Origin: an uncultured Clostridia bacterium
GTDB taxonomy: Bacteria > Bacillota > Clostridia > UBA1381 > UMGS1253
Assembly (NCBI GenBank): GCA_937892135.1
Contig: CALAUK010000157.1
Location: 1-7,120 of the forward strand
DNA length: 7,120 nt
Direction: 5' to 3'
The position numbers and the translations under genes were made by a program. Numbering within the stretch: the stretch's first letter is position 1; every line of letters starts with the position of its first letter. The notes beneath the pieces are model-generated. The model saw nothing but the letters and a program-made list of their open reading frames with translations. It did no database searches and was not told the origin of the DNA. Positions 1 through 6,547 of this stretch are shown in pieces.

Positions 1-33
1 TTTGAAGCTGAACAAATTCGTATTTTTGGTAAA

Positions 34-678
34 ATGGCTAAAAAAGAAAAGAATACAGGATTAGGAAGAGGATTAGATTCATTGATTCCGAAGATTGAAG
101 AGACTGAAATAGAAGAAGGAATAAGTCTTGAAGATTTATTAAGGGAATCCGAAGATGAATCAAAAACATTTGAAGAACTGGTTGAAGAAGTTGAAGATGA
201 ATTTGATGGTGAAGATGACCTTCAAGTTTTAGAAAAGTCAGCTGATGAGGAAGAGGAAAAACCTAAAGAAACTTCCCAGTACACAAATGTTTTCTTCAAT
301 GATGATGAAAAAGTAGCTGAAGATGCTGTAAAAGATGAAGAAAAAATCAGCTCTGAAAAAAGTGTAGAAAATATTGATTCTACAATTAATTTAAATGAAG
401 AAACTGAAGCAAGTAGTGAAATAATTGAAGCTTCAGATGATTTAAAAGAAGTTGGTAGTCTTCTTTCAGAAAAGGAAGAGAAACTTATAGATGAAGTTAT
501 CGAAACTGTGGAAAAAAACCCAAGAATCACTTTATGGTCTGCAAGATCTGCAGCTGTACTAAGGTACTTGAGAAAAACCGAACCTGAATTCAGCATAAGC
601 AGTGAAGCATCAGACTTGATAGATGCTGCAATAGCTGAAAAGTATCCTGAAATCTGGACATTGTTTAATCATTTGTAA
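34..678 (+). CDS. ParB-box acidic protein, probably archaeal (214 aa), function unknown
   Basis: Residues 9-19 read GLGRGLDSLIP, closely resembling the N-terminal box of chromosome-partitioning ParB/Spo0J proteins. In ParB this short peptide contacts ParA/Soj and stimulates its ATPase through a basic residue. The rest does not look like ParB: I find no CTPase (ParB/Srx) motif such as GERR and no HTH centre. Residues 20-145 are a very acidic, low-complexity linker rich in Glu, Asp, Lys and Ser, probably disordered. Residues 145-214 look folded: a helical stretch, then NPRITLWSARSAAVLRYLR and a second helical segment ending in EIWTLFNHL. All arginines are AGA or AGG, unlike the genes to the right. 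The reading frame is open to base 1, so an earlier start outside the window is possible; ATG at 34 is chosen because the ParB box normally lies within the first residues. There is no convincing Shine-Dalgarno site. It may be a ParA partner. An archaeal origin is inference from composition. Confidence 0.72.
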   Translation: MAKKEKNTGLGRGLDSLIPKIEETEIEEGISLEDLLRESEDESKTFEELVEEVEDEFDGEDDLQVLEKSADEEEEKPKETSQYTNVFFNDDEKVAEDAVKDEEKISSEKSVENIDSTINLNEETEASSEIIEASDDLKEVGSLLSEKEEKLIDEVIETVEKNPRITLWSARSAAVLRYLRKTEPEFSISSEASDLIDAAIAEKYPEIWTLFNHL

Positions 679-784
679 GATAGTTAATGATTTAGAATTA
701 TGATTATCCACTTAACATCAATAAATCAAAGGAATTGGTAGGTAATGAGAATCTTAATGATTCCATTATCTATCAATTAAAAGA
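679..784. other. gap between convergent genes, containing or bordering a probable sequence junction
   Basis: AT-rich stretch between the stop of the acidic + strand gene and the stop of the truncated - strand gene. I find no hairpin terminator here, although each complete operon end in the rest of the window has one. A stop-free + frame runs from 696 into 953 and reads plausibly up to about 820 (an Asn/Lys/Tyr-rich peptide), but it lacks a good start and ribosome binding site, and beyond 830 it is antisense to the secreted protein gene. It could be a remnant of an archaeal gene cut by the junction. Short ATG frames at 700 and 745 stop after 13 and 11 codons. Confidence 0.4.
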
Positions 785-1555
785 TTATAACAACAAAAGA
801 TACTTGAAATACTTTTCAAAAAAAAGAGCCAGTGAGCCCGAAAGAACAAATTTGCCTCTCTCGTCTGATGACATCAGAGTTGCAGACTCTGCGCGAATTT
901 CCTCTTTTTCCGTCTCAGAAAGACCGGGGATTGCATCTTGGCGCTTGCTGTAATGGGCAAAAAGCAAGCTAAGATAGTCATAGACTTCTAAAGATAAATA
1001 TTCGTCGCGAACGGGCAAGCCTGTTTGTTCGTCTAATTCTGTGTTAAAGGTATAAAAAGCGTGATACAAATTATACGGAACATCAACTCCGTTAACCGAC
1101 ATAACAGGAGCTACATCATCAATTAAAATCTGCCTTGTTGCATCAACATAATAAACATAATAACCCAAAACCTCTGTTACAGCACGAAGAGGAATAAATG
1201 TTCTTCCATTTACTATTTCTGCGGGGCAGTCAATAGCTTTTTCCACGCCGTTAACTATAATCTTATTGCTTCCGACAGCAAGCGAAATATTTGTTTCTCC
1301 TTTTGAAATAAAAACTGTTTTTGTGTTATCATCCCAGTCAACAGTTGCATCAAAAGCTTCTAAAATGGCTCTTACGGGCGCCATTGTTCTGCTGTTTTTT
1401 ATGTATGGTGCGGCCTCGAGAGAGCTTTTTTCAGCCTCTGTTTTTAAAACGGAATATTCTGTGCTGTCAATGGTGAATTCAACGGTTGTTGCCGCAAATG
1501 CACAAGTAATTGTTAAAGCAAAAAGCACAAGTGTAAGAACAAGAAGTTTTTTCAT
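785..1555 (-). CDS. secreted copper-amine-oxidase-like (stalk) domain protein with SurA/foldase-like start, probably truncated
   Basis: Residues 1-22 are a signal peptide: MKK, a hydrophobic core, then AFAA as the likely cleavage site. Residues about 50-155 form a copper amine oxidase N-terminal-like domain (PF07833 type). The two signature repeats are visible: NSRTMAPVRAILEAFDATVDW, and then NGRTFIPLRAVTEVLG followed by ILIDD. In Clostridia this domain serves as a surface or cell-wall module, not an oxidase. After it, VNGVDVPYNLYHAFY and the following helical stretch resemble the N-terminal region of SurA/PrsA-type foldases, but no PPIase domain follows. The last 15 or so residues (FFEKYFKYLLLL) look unrelated and run into AT-rich sequence, and there is no terminator after the stop. 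I therefore think the true C-terminus is missing. The start ATG follows AGAAAGG (1567-1573) at an 11-nt spacing. The promoter is at 1592-1620, divergent from the radical SAM gene. Confidence 0.8.
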   Translation of the reverse strand: MKKLLVLTLVLFALTITCAFAATTVEFTIDSTEYSVLKTEAEKSSLEAAPYIKNSRTMAPVRAILEAFDATVDWDDNTKTVFISKGETNISLAVGSNKIIVNGVEKAIDCPAEIVNGRTFIPLRAVTEVLGYYVYYVDATRQILIDDVAPVMSVNGVDVPYNLYHAFYTFNTELDEQTGLPVRDEYLSLEVYDYLSLLFAHYSKRQDAIPGLSETEKEEIRAESATLMSSDERGKFVLSGSLALFFEKYFKYLLLL

Positions 1556-1591
1556 TTTATCATTTGCCTTTCTTTATGGTATTATGCAAAC

Positions 1592-1620
1592 AGTATAGCA
1601 CAAAAGAAGAGTTAAGTAAA
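1592..1620 (-). promoter_or_regulatory. sigma-A type promoter for the secreted stalk-domain gene
   Basis: Read on the minus strand: -35 TTTACT (1620-1615), exactly 17 bp spacer, -10 TATACT (1597-1592). This puts the transcript start near 1585, about 30 nt before the ATG at 1555. It lies back to back with the + strand promoter at 1629-1657, leaving only 8 bp between the two -35 boxes. Confidence 0.68.
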
Positions 1621-1628
1621 GAAAAGTC

Positions 1629-1657
1629 TTTAAAAAGAGGATAAAAAGGTGTATAAT
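1629..1657 (+). promoter_or_regulatory. pflX: sigma-A type promoter for the PflX-like gene
   Basis: -35 TTTAAA (1629-1634), 17-bp spacer, perfect -10 TATAAT (1652-1657). The predicted transcript start (about 1664) falls on the first base of the Shine-Dalgarno sequence, so the leader upstream of the TTG start would be only about 14 nt. Confidence 0.65.
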
Positions 1658-1677
1658 GAATTCAGGGGGTGTGCAAA

Positions 1678-2553
1678 TTGTGTAATCTTTGCCCTAGAAA
1701 TTGCAAAACAGATAGAAAAAAAGAAAAAGGCTTCTGCGGAGTTTTGGATAAGATGGTTGTTGCAAGGTGCGGCAAGCATTTTTGGGAAGAGCCTCCGATA
1801 AGCGGAGAAAACGGCTCGGGAACTATTTTCTTTTCGGGTTGTAATTTAAAGTGTGTGTTTTGCCAGAATTACAAAATAAGCGCAGAATGTTTTGGAAAAG
1901 AAATCACTGAAGATGAGCTTTGCGAAATAATTCTTCGTCTTCAGGATAGCGGTGTTCATAACATAAATTTTGTTACGGGAACCCATTTTGCAGACAAAAT
2001 AGCATCTGCACTTGATAAAATAAAGGACAAGCTTTATATTCCGACAGTGTATAACTGCGGTGGTTATGAAAAAGAAGAAACCCTTTTGATGCTAAAGGAT
2101 TATATTGACATATATATTCCCGATTTTAAGTATTTTCGGGGCGAATTGTCTTTAAAATACAGCGGTGCAAAAGATTATTTTGAGATTGCGAAAAAAGCTG
2201 TTGATATTTGCATAAAAAATGCGGGGAAACCTCAGTTTTTTGAAAACGGAATAATGAAAAAGGGTGTTGTTATAAGACATCTCGTTCTGCCCGGGTTTTA
2301 TAAAGACAGTATAGAAATTTTAAAATATTTGGATAAAACTTATGAAAAAGATGAATTTTTATTAAGCCTTATGAGCCAGTTTGTGCCCGTGCCGAAATGC
2401 GCAGAATATAAGGAAATAAACAGAAAAATAACAACATTTGAGTATGAAAAAGCGGCGTCTTTTGCAAGGGAAAAAGGTTTTTTGGGATTTTTTCAGGAGA
2501 GAAGCTCTGCAAAAAGCGAATACACGCCTGATTTTGATTTAACGGGGATATAA
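1678..2553 (+). CDS. pflX: PflX-like radical SAM protein (COG1313, pyruvate formate-lyase activase-like)
   Basis: A radical SAM enzyme of the PflX group, which resembles glycyl-radical activating enzymes; the substrate of this group is not firmly known. The SAM-binding [4Fe-4S] motif CX3CX2C is at residues 55-62 (SGCNLKCVFCQN). Additional cysteines at 2, 5, 9 and 20 (CNLCPRNC and GFC) form the N-terminal cysteine cluster typical of this family. Further conserved-looking stretches are NFVTGTHF, PTVYNCGGYE and DIYIPDFKYF. I choose TTG 1678 (291 aa): AGGGGG at 1664-1669 lies 8 nt upstream, the family typically begins MCNLCPRNC, and the alternative GTG at 1669 overlaps the ribosome binding site and would lie only about 5 nt from the predicted transcript start. 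The gene is monocistronic, with its own promoter and a terminator directly after the stop. No glycyl radical enzyme lies in the window, so its partner cannot be named. Confidence 0.9.
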   Translation: MCNLCPRNCKTDRKKEKGFCGVLDKMVVARCGKHFWEEPPISGENGSGTIFFSGCNLKCVFCQNYKISAECFGKEITEDELCEIILRLQDSGVHNINFVTGTHFADKIASALDKIKDKLYIPTVYNCGGYEKEETLLMLKDYIDIYIPDFKYFRGELSLKYSGAKDYFEIAKKAVDICIKNAGKPQFFENGIMKKGVVIRHLVLPGFYKDSIEILKYLDKTYEKDEFLLSLMSQFVPVPKCAEYKEINRKITTFEYEKAASFAREKGFLGFFQERSSAKSEYTPDFDLTGI

Positions 2554-2580
2554 AAAACTGCGGTAATTACCGCAGTTTTT
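2553..2580. terminator. bidirectional intrinsic terminator, perfect 28-bp palindrome
   Basis: CTGCGGTAATTACCGCAG (2558-2575) is perfectly self-complementary and is flanked by five A on the left and five T on the right, so each strand shows a GC-rich hairpin followed by a U-tract. It serves the PflX-like gene (stop TAA 2551-2553) and the Nif3-family gene (stop at 2582-2584 on the minus strand). Each stop codon touches or nearly touches the palindrome. Confidence 0.92.
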
Positions 2581-2581
2581 G

Positions 2582-3361
2582 TTATATAAATTTTGCCACA
2601 TTTTTGTTTTCTTCGGAAATGTGTACAGAGATTTTATCCCCTAATGAGTTTTTAAGAAAATCATCAAAAATTTTGCAACAGATAATTTCTGTGTTGTAGT
2701 GGCCAATATCAATAATATTAAGGCCTAAAGCGACGGAGTCTCGCATCTGGTTATACTTAAAATCTCCTGTTATAAGAACATCGGCGCCCTCTTTTAATGC
2801 GGCATCTATAAATGACGCACCTCCGCCTGTGCATACGGAAATTTTTGTGATAACAGCATTTTCATCTCCGCATATCCTTACTTTGCCGGCGTTAAAAACT
2901 GTTTTCGTTTTCTCGGCTAAATCTTTTAATGTTATTGGTTCAAGCTCGCCGGTTCTTCCGATTCCCGTTGAATCGGCTGTAAAATCTAAGATTTTCGTGT
3001 CTTTAAGGCCAAGCTTTTTAGCCATTAAATCATTAAGCCCGTTTTCTACAATATCTAAGTTTGTGTGAGCTGCAAAATAAGAAATTCCATTTTCGATAAG
3101 CGCCATTAAAATTTTGCCGTCAGGAGTTTTGTCTGTAACCTTTTTTAGTGGCTCAAACAAAATTGGGTGATGGCCGACAATAAGGTTTGCGCCTTTTTCT
3201 TTTGCCTCTAAAACCACATTTACATCAAGGTCCAAGGTAAGTAAAATCCCTGTTACCTCTCTTTCATCACTTCCGCAAAGGAGACCCACATTGTCCCAAT
3301 CATAAGCAAGCTCGGGCGGGGCAAGTGTATTAAGCTTGTCTATAACTTCTTTTATTTTCAC
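2582..3361 (-). CDS. yqfO: Nif3-family dinuclear metal centre protein (GTP cyclohydrolase I type 2 homolog)
   Basis: A member of the NIF3/YbgI/YqfO family (PF01784), cytosolic hexamers with a two-metal site whose physiological substrate is unsettled despite the 'GTP cyclohydrolase' label. Visible motifs, numbered from the chosen start: GHHPILF at 63-69 and AHTNLD at 98-103 in the first half, then GDFKYN at 199-204 and GHYNTE at 220-225. The likely metal ligands are H64, H65, D103, H221 and E225, all present. At 259 aa it is the short form (compare about 247 aa in E. coli YbgI) and lacks the central PII-like insert of the longer Bacillus YqfO. GTG 3361 is preferred: GGAAAGG (3372-3378) lies 10 nt upstream, and MKIKEVIDKL matches the usual family start. 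The GTG at 3370 overlaps the trmK stop (GTGA) but sits only 1 nt from that ribosome binding site. It is cotranscribed with trmK, 5 nt downstream of its stop, a conserved Firmicutes pairing. Confidence 0.93.
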   Translation of the reverse strand: MKIKEVIDKLNTLAPPELAYDWDNVGLLCGSDEREVTGILLTLDLDVNVVLEAKEKGANLIVGHHPILFEPLKKVTDKTPDGKILMALIENGISYFAAHTNLDIVENGLNDLMAKKLGLKDTKILDFTADSTGIGRTGELEPITLKDLAEKTKTVFNAGKVRICGDENAVITKISVCTGGGASFIDAALKEGADVLITGDFKYNQMRDSVALGLNIIDIGHYNTEIICCKIFDDFLKNSLGDKISVHISEENKNVAKFI

Positions 3362-3366
3362 AAAAA

Positions 3367-4074
3367 TCACGCCTTTCCGTTTTCTAATATCTTTTCAAGC
3401 TCTTCTTTAAGATTTGTATAATAAAGTATAGAAGCCTCTTTATCAGAGGATTTTTCAAGCCCTTTTATTATTTTTTCAAATTCTTTTAAAATCTTTATCG
3501 CATACTCATAGTATATCGGAACATCAAGTTTTTTTCTTATTGCAGGACTTATATATAAATCAATGGGCGAAAAGCTTTCTGTTTTTTCATAAACTGCCTC
3601 TATTACAGCATATATTCTTCTGTCTTCACTAACAAGATGCTCATCTTTTATTTTAAAACCGTTCTCATATAAGAATTTTCTTAATTCCTCGGAAGAAGTC
3701 ATAGGCTGAAGAAAAAGAACTTTTGAAGCCTTAGAAACCTCTATGCCTTCCTTTAAAATATCCGAAATAACTTTTCCGCCCATGCCTGCAATTATAATCG
3801 CTTCTGCTTCAAAGGGTTTAAATAAAGAAAGACCTGAACAGAGACGAAGCTCTATTTTATCCGAAAGACCAAAGGTTTCCACATTTTTTCGCGCCTTTTC
3901 CAGTGGGCCTTTAGAAATATCTGATGCGATAACTTTTTTTTCGTCTCGTGCAAGATGGATTGCGACATAGGCGTGGTCGCATCCGATGTCTGCAATTGTT
4001 TTATAAGGCCGAGAAAGCTCGCACAAAAGCTCTATTCTCGGAGTTCGATGGCACAGCATTTCTTGTTTTTTCAT
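3367..4074 (-). CDS. trmK: tRNA (adenine-22-N1)-methyltransferase TrmK
   Basis: TrmK (COG2384) uses S-adenosylmethionine to form 1-methyladenosine at position 22 of bacterial tRNAs. The Rossmann-like class I methyltransferase core is clear. SAM-binding motif I is at residues 28-35 (ADIGCDHAY, with the Asp-His-Ala-Tyr typical of TrmK). The acidic loop after beta-2 is DISKGPLEKA at 52-61. The motif IV region is IIIAGMGG at 93-100. Residues about 180-235 are Lys/Glu-rich and helical, matching the family's C-terminal coiled coil. Length (235 aa) is normal. ATG 4074 is preceded by GGAGA (4079-4083) at a short spacing of 4 nt. It is first in a two-gene operon with the Nif3-family gene, and its promoter is at 4111-4139. 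Confidence 0.95.
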   Translation of the reverse strand: MKKQEMLCHRTPRIELLCELSRPYKTIADIGCDHAYVAIHLARDEKKVIASDISKGPLEKARKNVETFGLSDKIELRLCSGLSLFKPFEAEAIIIAGMGGKVISDILKEGIEVSKASKVLFLQPMTSSEELRKFLYENGFKIKDEHLVSEDRRIYAVIEAVYEKTESFSPIDLYISPAIRKKLDVPIYYEYAIKILKEFEKIIKGLEKSSDKEASILYYTNLKEELEKILENGKA

Positions 4075-4110
4075 AAGCTCTCCAATTTTTTTGAAAATTC
4101 TTTAATACAC

Positions 4111-4139
4111 ATTGTATCATTTCTTGTAGTGTTTTTCAA
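4111..4139 (-). promoter_or_regulatory. trmK: sigma-A type promoter of the trmK operon
   Basis: On the minus strand: -35 TTGAAA (4139-4134), 17-bp spacer, -10 TACAAT (4116-4111), giving a leader of about 30 nt before the ATG at 4074. It starts 11 bp beyond the terminator of the permease operon upstream, so the two operons are cleanly separated. Confidence 0.75.
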
Positions 4140-4149
4140 GACAAAACAA

Positions 4150-4181
4150 AAAACTTCTTCCCAAAATGGGAAGAAGTTTTT
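4150..4181. terminator. intrinsic terminator of the ABC permease operon
   Basis: Stem AAAACTTCTTCCC (4150-4162) pairs with GGGAAGAAGTTTT (4168-4180) across the small loop 4163-4167. Read on the minus strand, the stem is followed by a run of T interrupted by single Gs (4153 down to 4141), as expected for termination after the lplC-like gene, whose stop is 18 nt upstream at 4200-4202. It could also work on the + strand, but nothing appears to be transcribed towards it there. Confidence 0.88.
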
Positions 4182-4199
4182 AAAATACTTAGGGAAATA

Positions 4200-5099
4200 T
4201 CAACCTTTTACTGAACCAACCATGATACCCTTTACGAAGAACTTCTGTACGAAAGGATAAAGAACAATCATAGGAACAGTTGCAAGCATAATTGTTGCAT
4301 AAATAACTGTTTCGCTTGTTGTTGCCTGAACGTCCATACCGGGAACTGACTCAGAAGCCATTTGACGGTCAACAACCAATTTCTTCAAGATAACCTGCAA
4401 AGGCTGTTTGTACATATCACGAGCGAAGAAAATCTGTGACCAGATGTATGCATTCCACTTAGATACGAAGTAGTAAAGAGATACTGTCATAATCGCGGGA
4501 ACTGCAAGAGGAACATAGATTTTAAACAAAATCAAAAGGTCGTGTGCACCGTCCATCTTAGCGGATTCTTCCAAAGAATCTGAAATGGAGTTAAAGTATG
4601 TACGGATAAGAACAACATAGAATGCTGCAATAGCAAAACCTGTCATAAGACCGATTCTTGTTCCTAAAAGACCAATGTTCATAAGGTTGTGGTATGTGGG
4701 AACCATACCTGCACTAAACCACATTGAAACAAGCATAATCATTGTGAAGATCATTCTGCCCTTAAGTCTCTTCTTAGATAGAGGATAAGCGCCAAGAATA
4801 GTCAGAAGCATACTGATAAGTGTACCACCAACAGCGTACAAAATTGTGTTTCCGTATGCACTTATGATAAGACCATTCTGGTAATCAAATGCTTCTTTGT
4901 ACGCTGCAAGGTTAATAAACTGACCTTCGCCAAACACGGGAAGAAGCATTGTTCTTCCTTCTGCAACTGCGTTAGCATCTGAAAAAGAAGAGATAAGAAC
5001 GAACCAGATAGGATATAACGTTGCAAACATAACAAGAAACATTGCGATAATATTTATAGTGTCGAAGATAACTTCGCCTACGCTACGTTTAATTTTCAT
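4200..5099 (-). CDS. lplC: carbohydrate ABC transporter permease, LplC/YtcP type (COG0395)
   Basis: Inner-membrane subunit of a CUT1-family sugar importer. Six membrane segments can be placed at about residues 13-37, 84-106, 116-136, 145-168, 198-215 and 264-285. The cytoplasmic EAA loop that docks on the ATPase is at 177-199 (EESAKMDGAHDLLILFKIYVP). The C-terminal ending FVKGIMVGSVKG is typical of the LplC/YtcP subgroup. Length (299 aa) is normal. ATG 5099 follows a strong AAAGGAGG (5108-5115) with 8-nt spacing. It lies 17 bp after the lplB-like gene and forms the heterodimeric channel with it. Relatives carry complex oligosaccharides or uronate-type sugars, but the substrate here cannot be read from the sequence. 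The symbol is by family only. Confidence 0.93.
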   Translation of the reverse strand: MKIKRSVGEVIFDTINIIAMFLVMFATLYPIWFVLISSFSDANAVAEGRTMLLPVFGEGQFINLAAYKEAFDYQNGLIISAYGNTILYAVGGTLISMLLTILGAYPLSKKRLKGRMIFTMIMLVSMWFSAGMVPTYHNLMNIGLLGTRIGLMTGFAIAAFYVVLIRTYFNSISDSLEESAKMDGAHDLLILFKIYVPLAVPAIMTVSLYYFVSKWNAYIWSQIFFARDMYKQPLQVILKKLVVDRQMASESVPGMDVQATTSETVIYATIMLATVPMIVLYPFVQKFFVKGIMVGSVKG

Positions 5100-5116
5100 T
5101 CAAATATCCTCCTTTC

Positions 5117-6517
5117 TTACCATAAACCTACTTCGCCAACAATGTTTGAAATCTTGTTGGAAATAGTAACCAATAAATATGATACGATACCATTAAACAA
5201 ACCGGTAGCTGTTGTTAAGTTAAAGTCCTGACCGCCGCTGTCACCTTGAATACCACGTCTGTAAACGTATGTAGAAATAACGTCGGCTGTTTCATAAGTT
5301 TCGGGTCTGTATAGCAAGATAATTGTTTCGTAACCTACATTTAAAAGACCGCCTATACGCATGATAAGCATGATAGCAACTGTGGGAAGAATACCGGGAA
5401 GTGTGATATGAAGCGCCTGCTTCCATCTTCCTGCACCGTCAATATGAGCAGCTTCATAAAGCTCCTGGTCAACACCTGCAAGAGCAGATGTATAAATGAT
5501 AGAACCGAAACCTGTTCCCTGCCAGATTCCCATAAATACATAAATAAACGGGAACAGAGCAGAACGGCCTAACCAGTCTGTTGTAACTTCGCTTCCTGTA
5601 ACTAATTCTAATACCCTATTAATAAGACCTGTTGGTGCTAGGAAGTTTGAAACCAAACCTGCAACGACAACGCCTGAAATAAAGTGAGGCAAGTAAGAAA
5701 CTGTTTGCACAGAGGTCTTAAACATCTTGCTTCTTAGCTCGTTTAGGAGCAAAGCAAAGATAATGGGTAACGGGAAGCTCAAAACCAAGCTTATTAAGTT
5801 AATTGTAATAGTGTTTCTTACAAGTCTTGGCATATCAGGACCTAATAAGAACATCTTAAACCACTTAAACGGGTCCTCGCCAACCTCCCACAAGAACGGC
5901 TCCTGGAAAGGTCTTCTTGCGTTCTTGTTGTCACGGAATGCAAGTGTAATACCCCACATAGGCATATAATGGAAAACAATATACCATGTGATAAAGGGGA
6001 TAAGCATTATGTACAGATACTTATCGCGCCAGATAGCAGCGATAGTCTTCTGTCTTGTTTTACGGTTATAAATCTGAGCAGAAGAGCAGGTAGCCTTCTC
6101 ATAAGCCTCAAATTTAACACGCTCAGCCTCTTTAAGGTCAAGAAAAGCATTGTGACGCTTTTCTCTTGCGTTCATAAGAGCCATCTTTTTTTCGAAGGGT
6201 TCTAATTCATTTGCAGCTGCTACCTCTTCTGCATATGTATTAGCAATAGCTGCTTTTTTCTCGGGCAGAGATGCTCTGAATTCATCAAGATCTGATTTTA
6301 AAGCAGCAACTGTCTGAGGGTCTGTTTCGGGCTTAGCTTTCCATGCAGCAGAATCTTCAACGTACTGCGCTTTTGCAGCTGCAAGCTGCTCAGCAAGAGC
6401 TTTTTTCTGCTCTGCACGGCTAAGACCGGATTTTGCCATATTGGCTTTCATTTCTTTTGTGATTCTTGGTCTTATCGGTGGTTCAAAAATACCGACTTTT
6501 TCTATCACATTAGCCAT
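5117..6517 (-). CDS. lplB: carbohydrate ABC transporter permease, LplB type (COG4209), with long N-terminal coiled-coil-like extension
   Basis: Residues 160-466 are a complete LplB/YteP-type CUT1 permease. It begins WRDKYLYIMLIPFITWYIVFH, the usual N-terminus of the family. It has membrane segments at about 167-185, 233-258, 270-292, 320-343, 374-392 and 437-455. The EAA loop is at 354-377 (YEAAHIDGAGRWKQALHITLP) and the protein ends GEVGLW. Residues 1-160 are extra: family members are usually about 300-320 aa. The extension is hydrophilic and Ala/Lys/Glu-rich with likely long helices (31-60, 65-140), so it should lie in the cytoplasm ahead of the first membrane segment. The frame is uninterrupted and the start is secure: AAGGAGG (6525-6531) lies 7 nt before ATG 6517. 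First gene of the operon with the lplC-like gene. No binding protein or ATPase gene is adjacent within the window. Confidence 0.92.
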   Translation of the reverse strand: MANVIEKVGIFEPPIRPRITKEMKANMAKSGLSRAEQKKALAEQLAAAKAQYVEDSAAWKAKPETDPQTVAALKSDLDEFRASLPEKKAAIANTYAEEVAAANELEPFEKKMALMNAREKRHNAFLDLKEAERVKFEAYEKATCSSAQIYNRKTRQKTIAAIWRDKYLYIMLIPFITWYIVFHYMPMWGITLAFRDNKNARRPFQEPFLWEVGEDPFKWFKMFLLGPDMPRLVRNTITINLISLVLSFPLPIIFALLLNELRSKMFKTSVQTVSYLPHFISGVVVAGLVSNFLAPTGLINRVLELVTGSEVTTDWLGRSALFPFIYVFMGIWQGTGFGSIIYTSALAGVDQELYEAAHIDGAGRWKQALHITLPGILPTVAIMLIMRIGGLLNVGYETIILLYRPETYETADVISTYVYRRGIQGDSGGQDFNLTTATGLFNGIVSYLLVTISNKISNIVGEVGLW

Positions 6518-6547
6518 GTGATTTCCTCCTTTTCCCTAATATAAAAT

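Noticed and set aside
222..596. Minus-strand Ser/Phe-rich frame opposite the acidic protein
   Set aside because: It is the mirror of GAA/GAT/AAA-rich codons on the + strand and has no ribosome binding site or recognisable domain.
735..953. TTG-started + strand frame of 72 codons
   Set aside because: Only 2 nt separate the nearest purine-rich stretch from the TTG, and everything beyond about 830 is antisense to the better supported secreted protein gene. The first part may be a remnant but cannot be called a gene.
1669..1671. GTG as start of the PflX-like gene
   Set aside because: It overlaps the only good ribosome binding site, and the family's usual N-terminus begins at the TTG three codons later.
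3743..4260. + strand frames opposite trmK and the lplC end
   Set aside because: Antisense to clear TrmK motifs and crossing the terminator and promoter between the operons.
5727..6205. Two + strand frames opposite the LplB-like gene
   Set aside because: Antisense shadows of a gene with clear motifs; no Shine-Dalgarno sites, no domain content.
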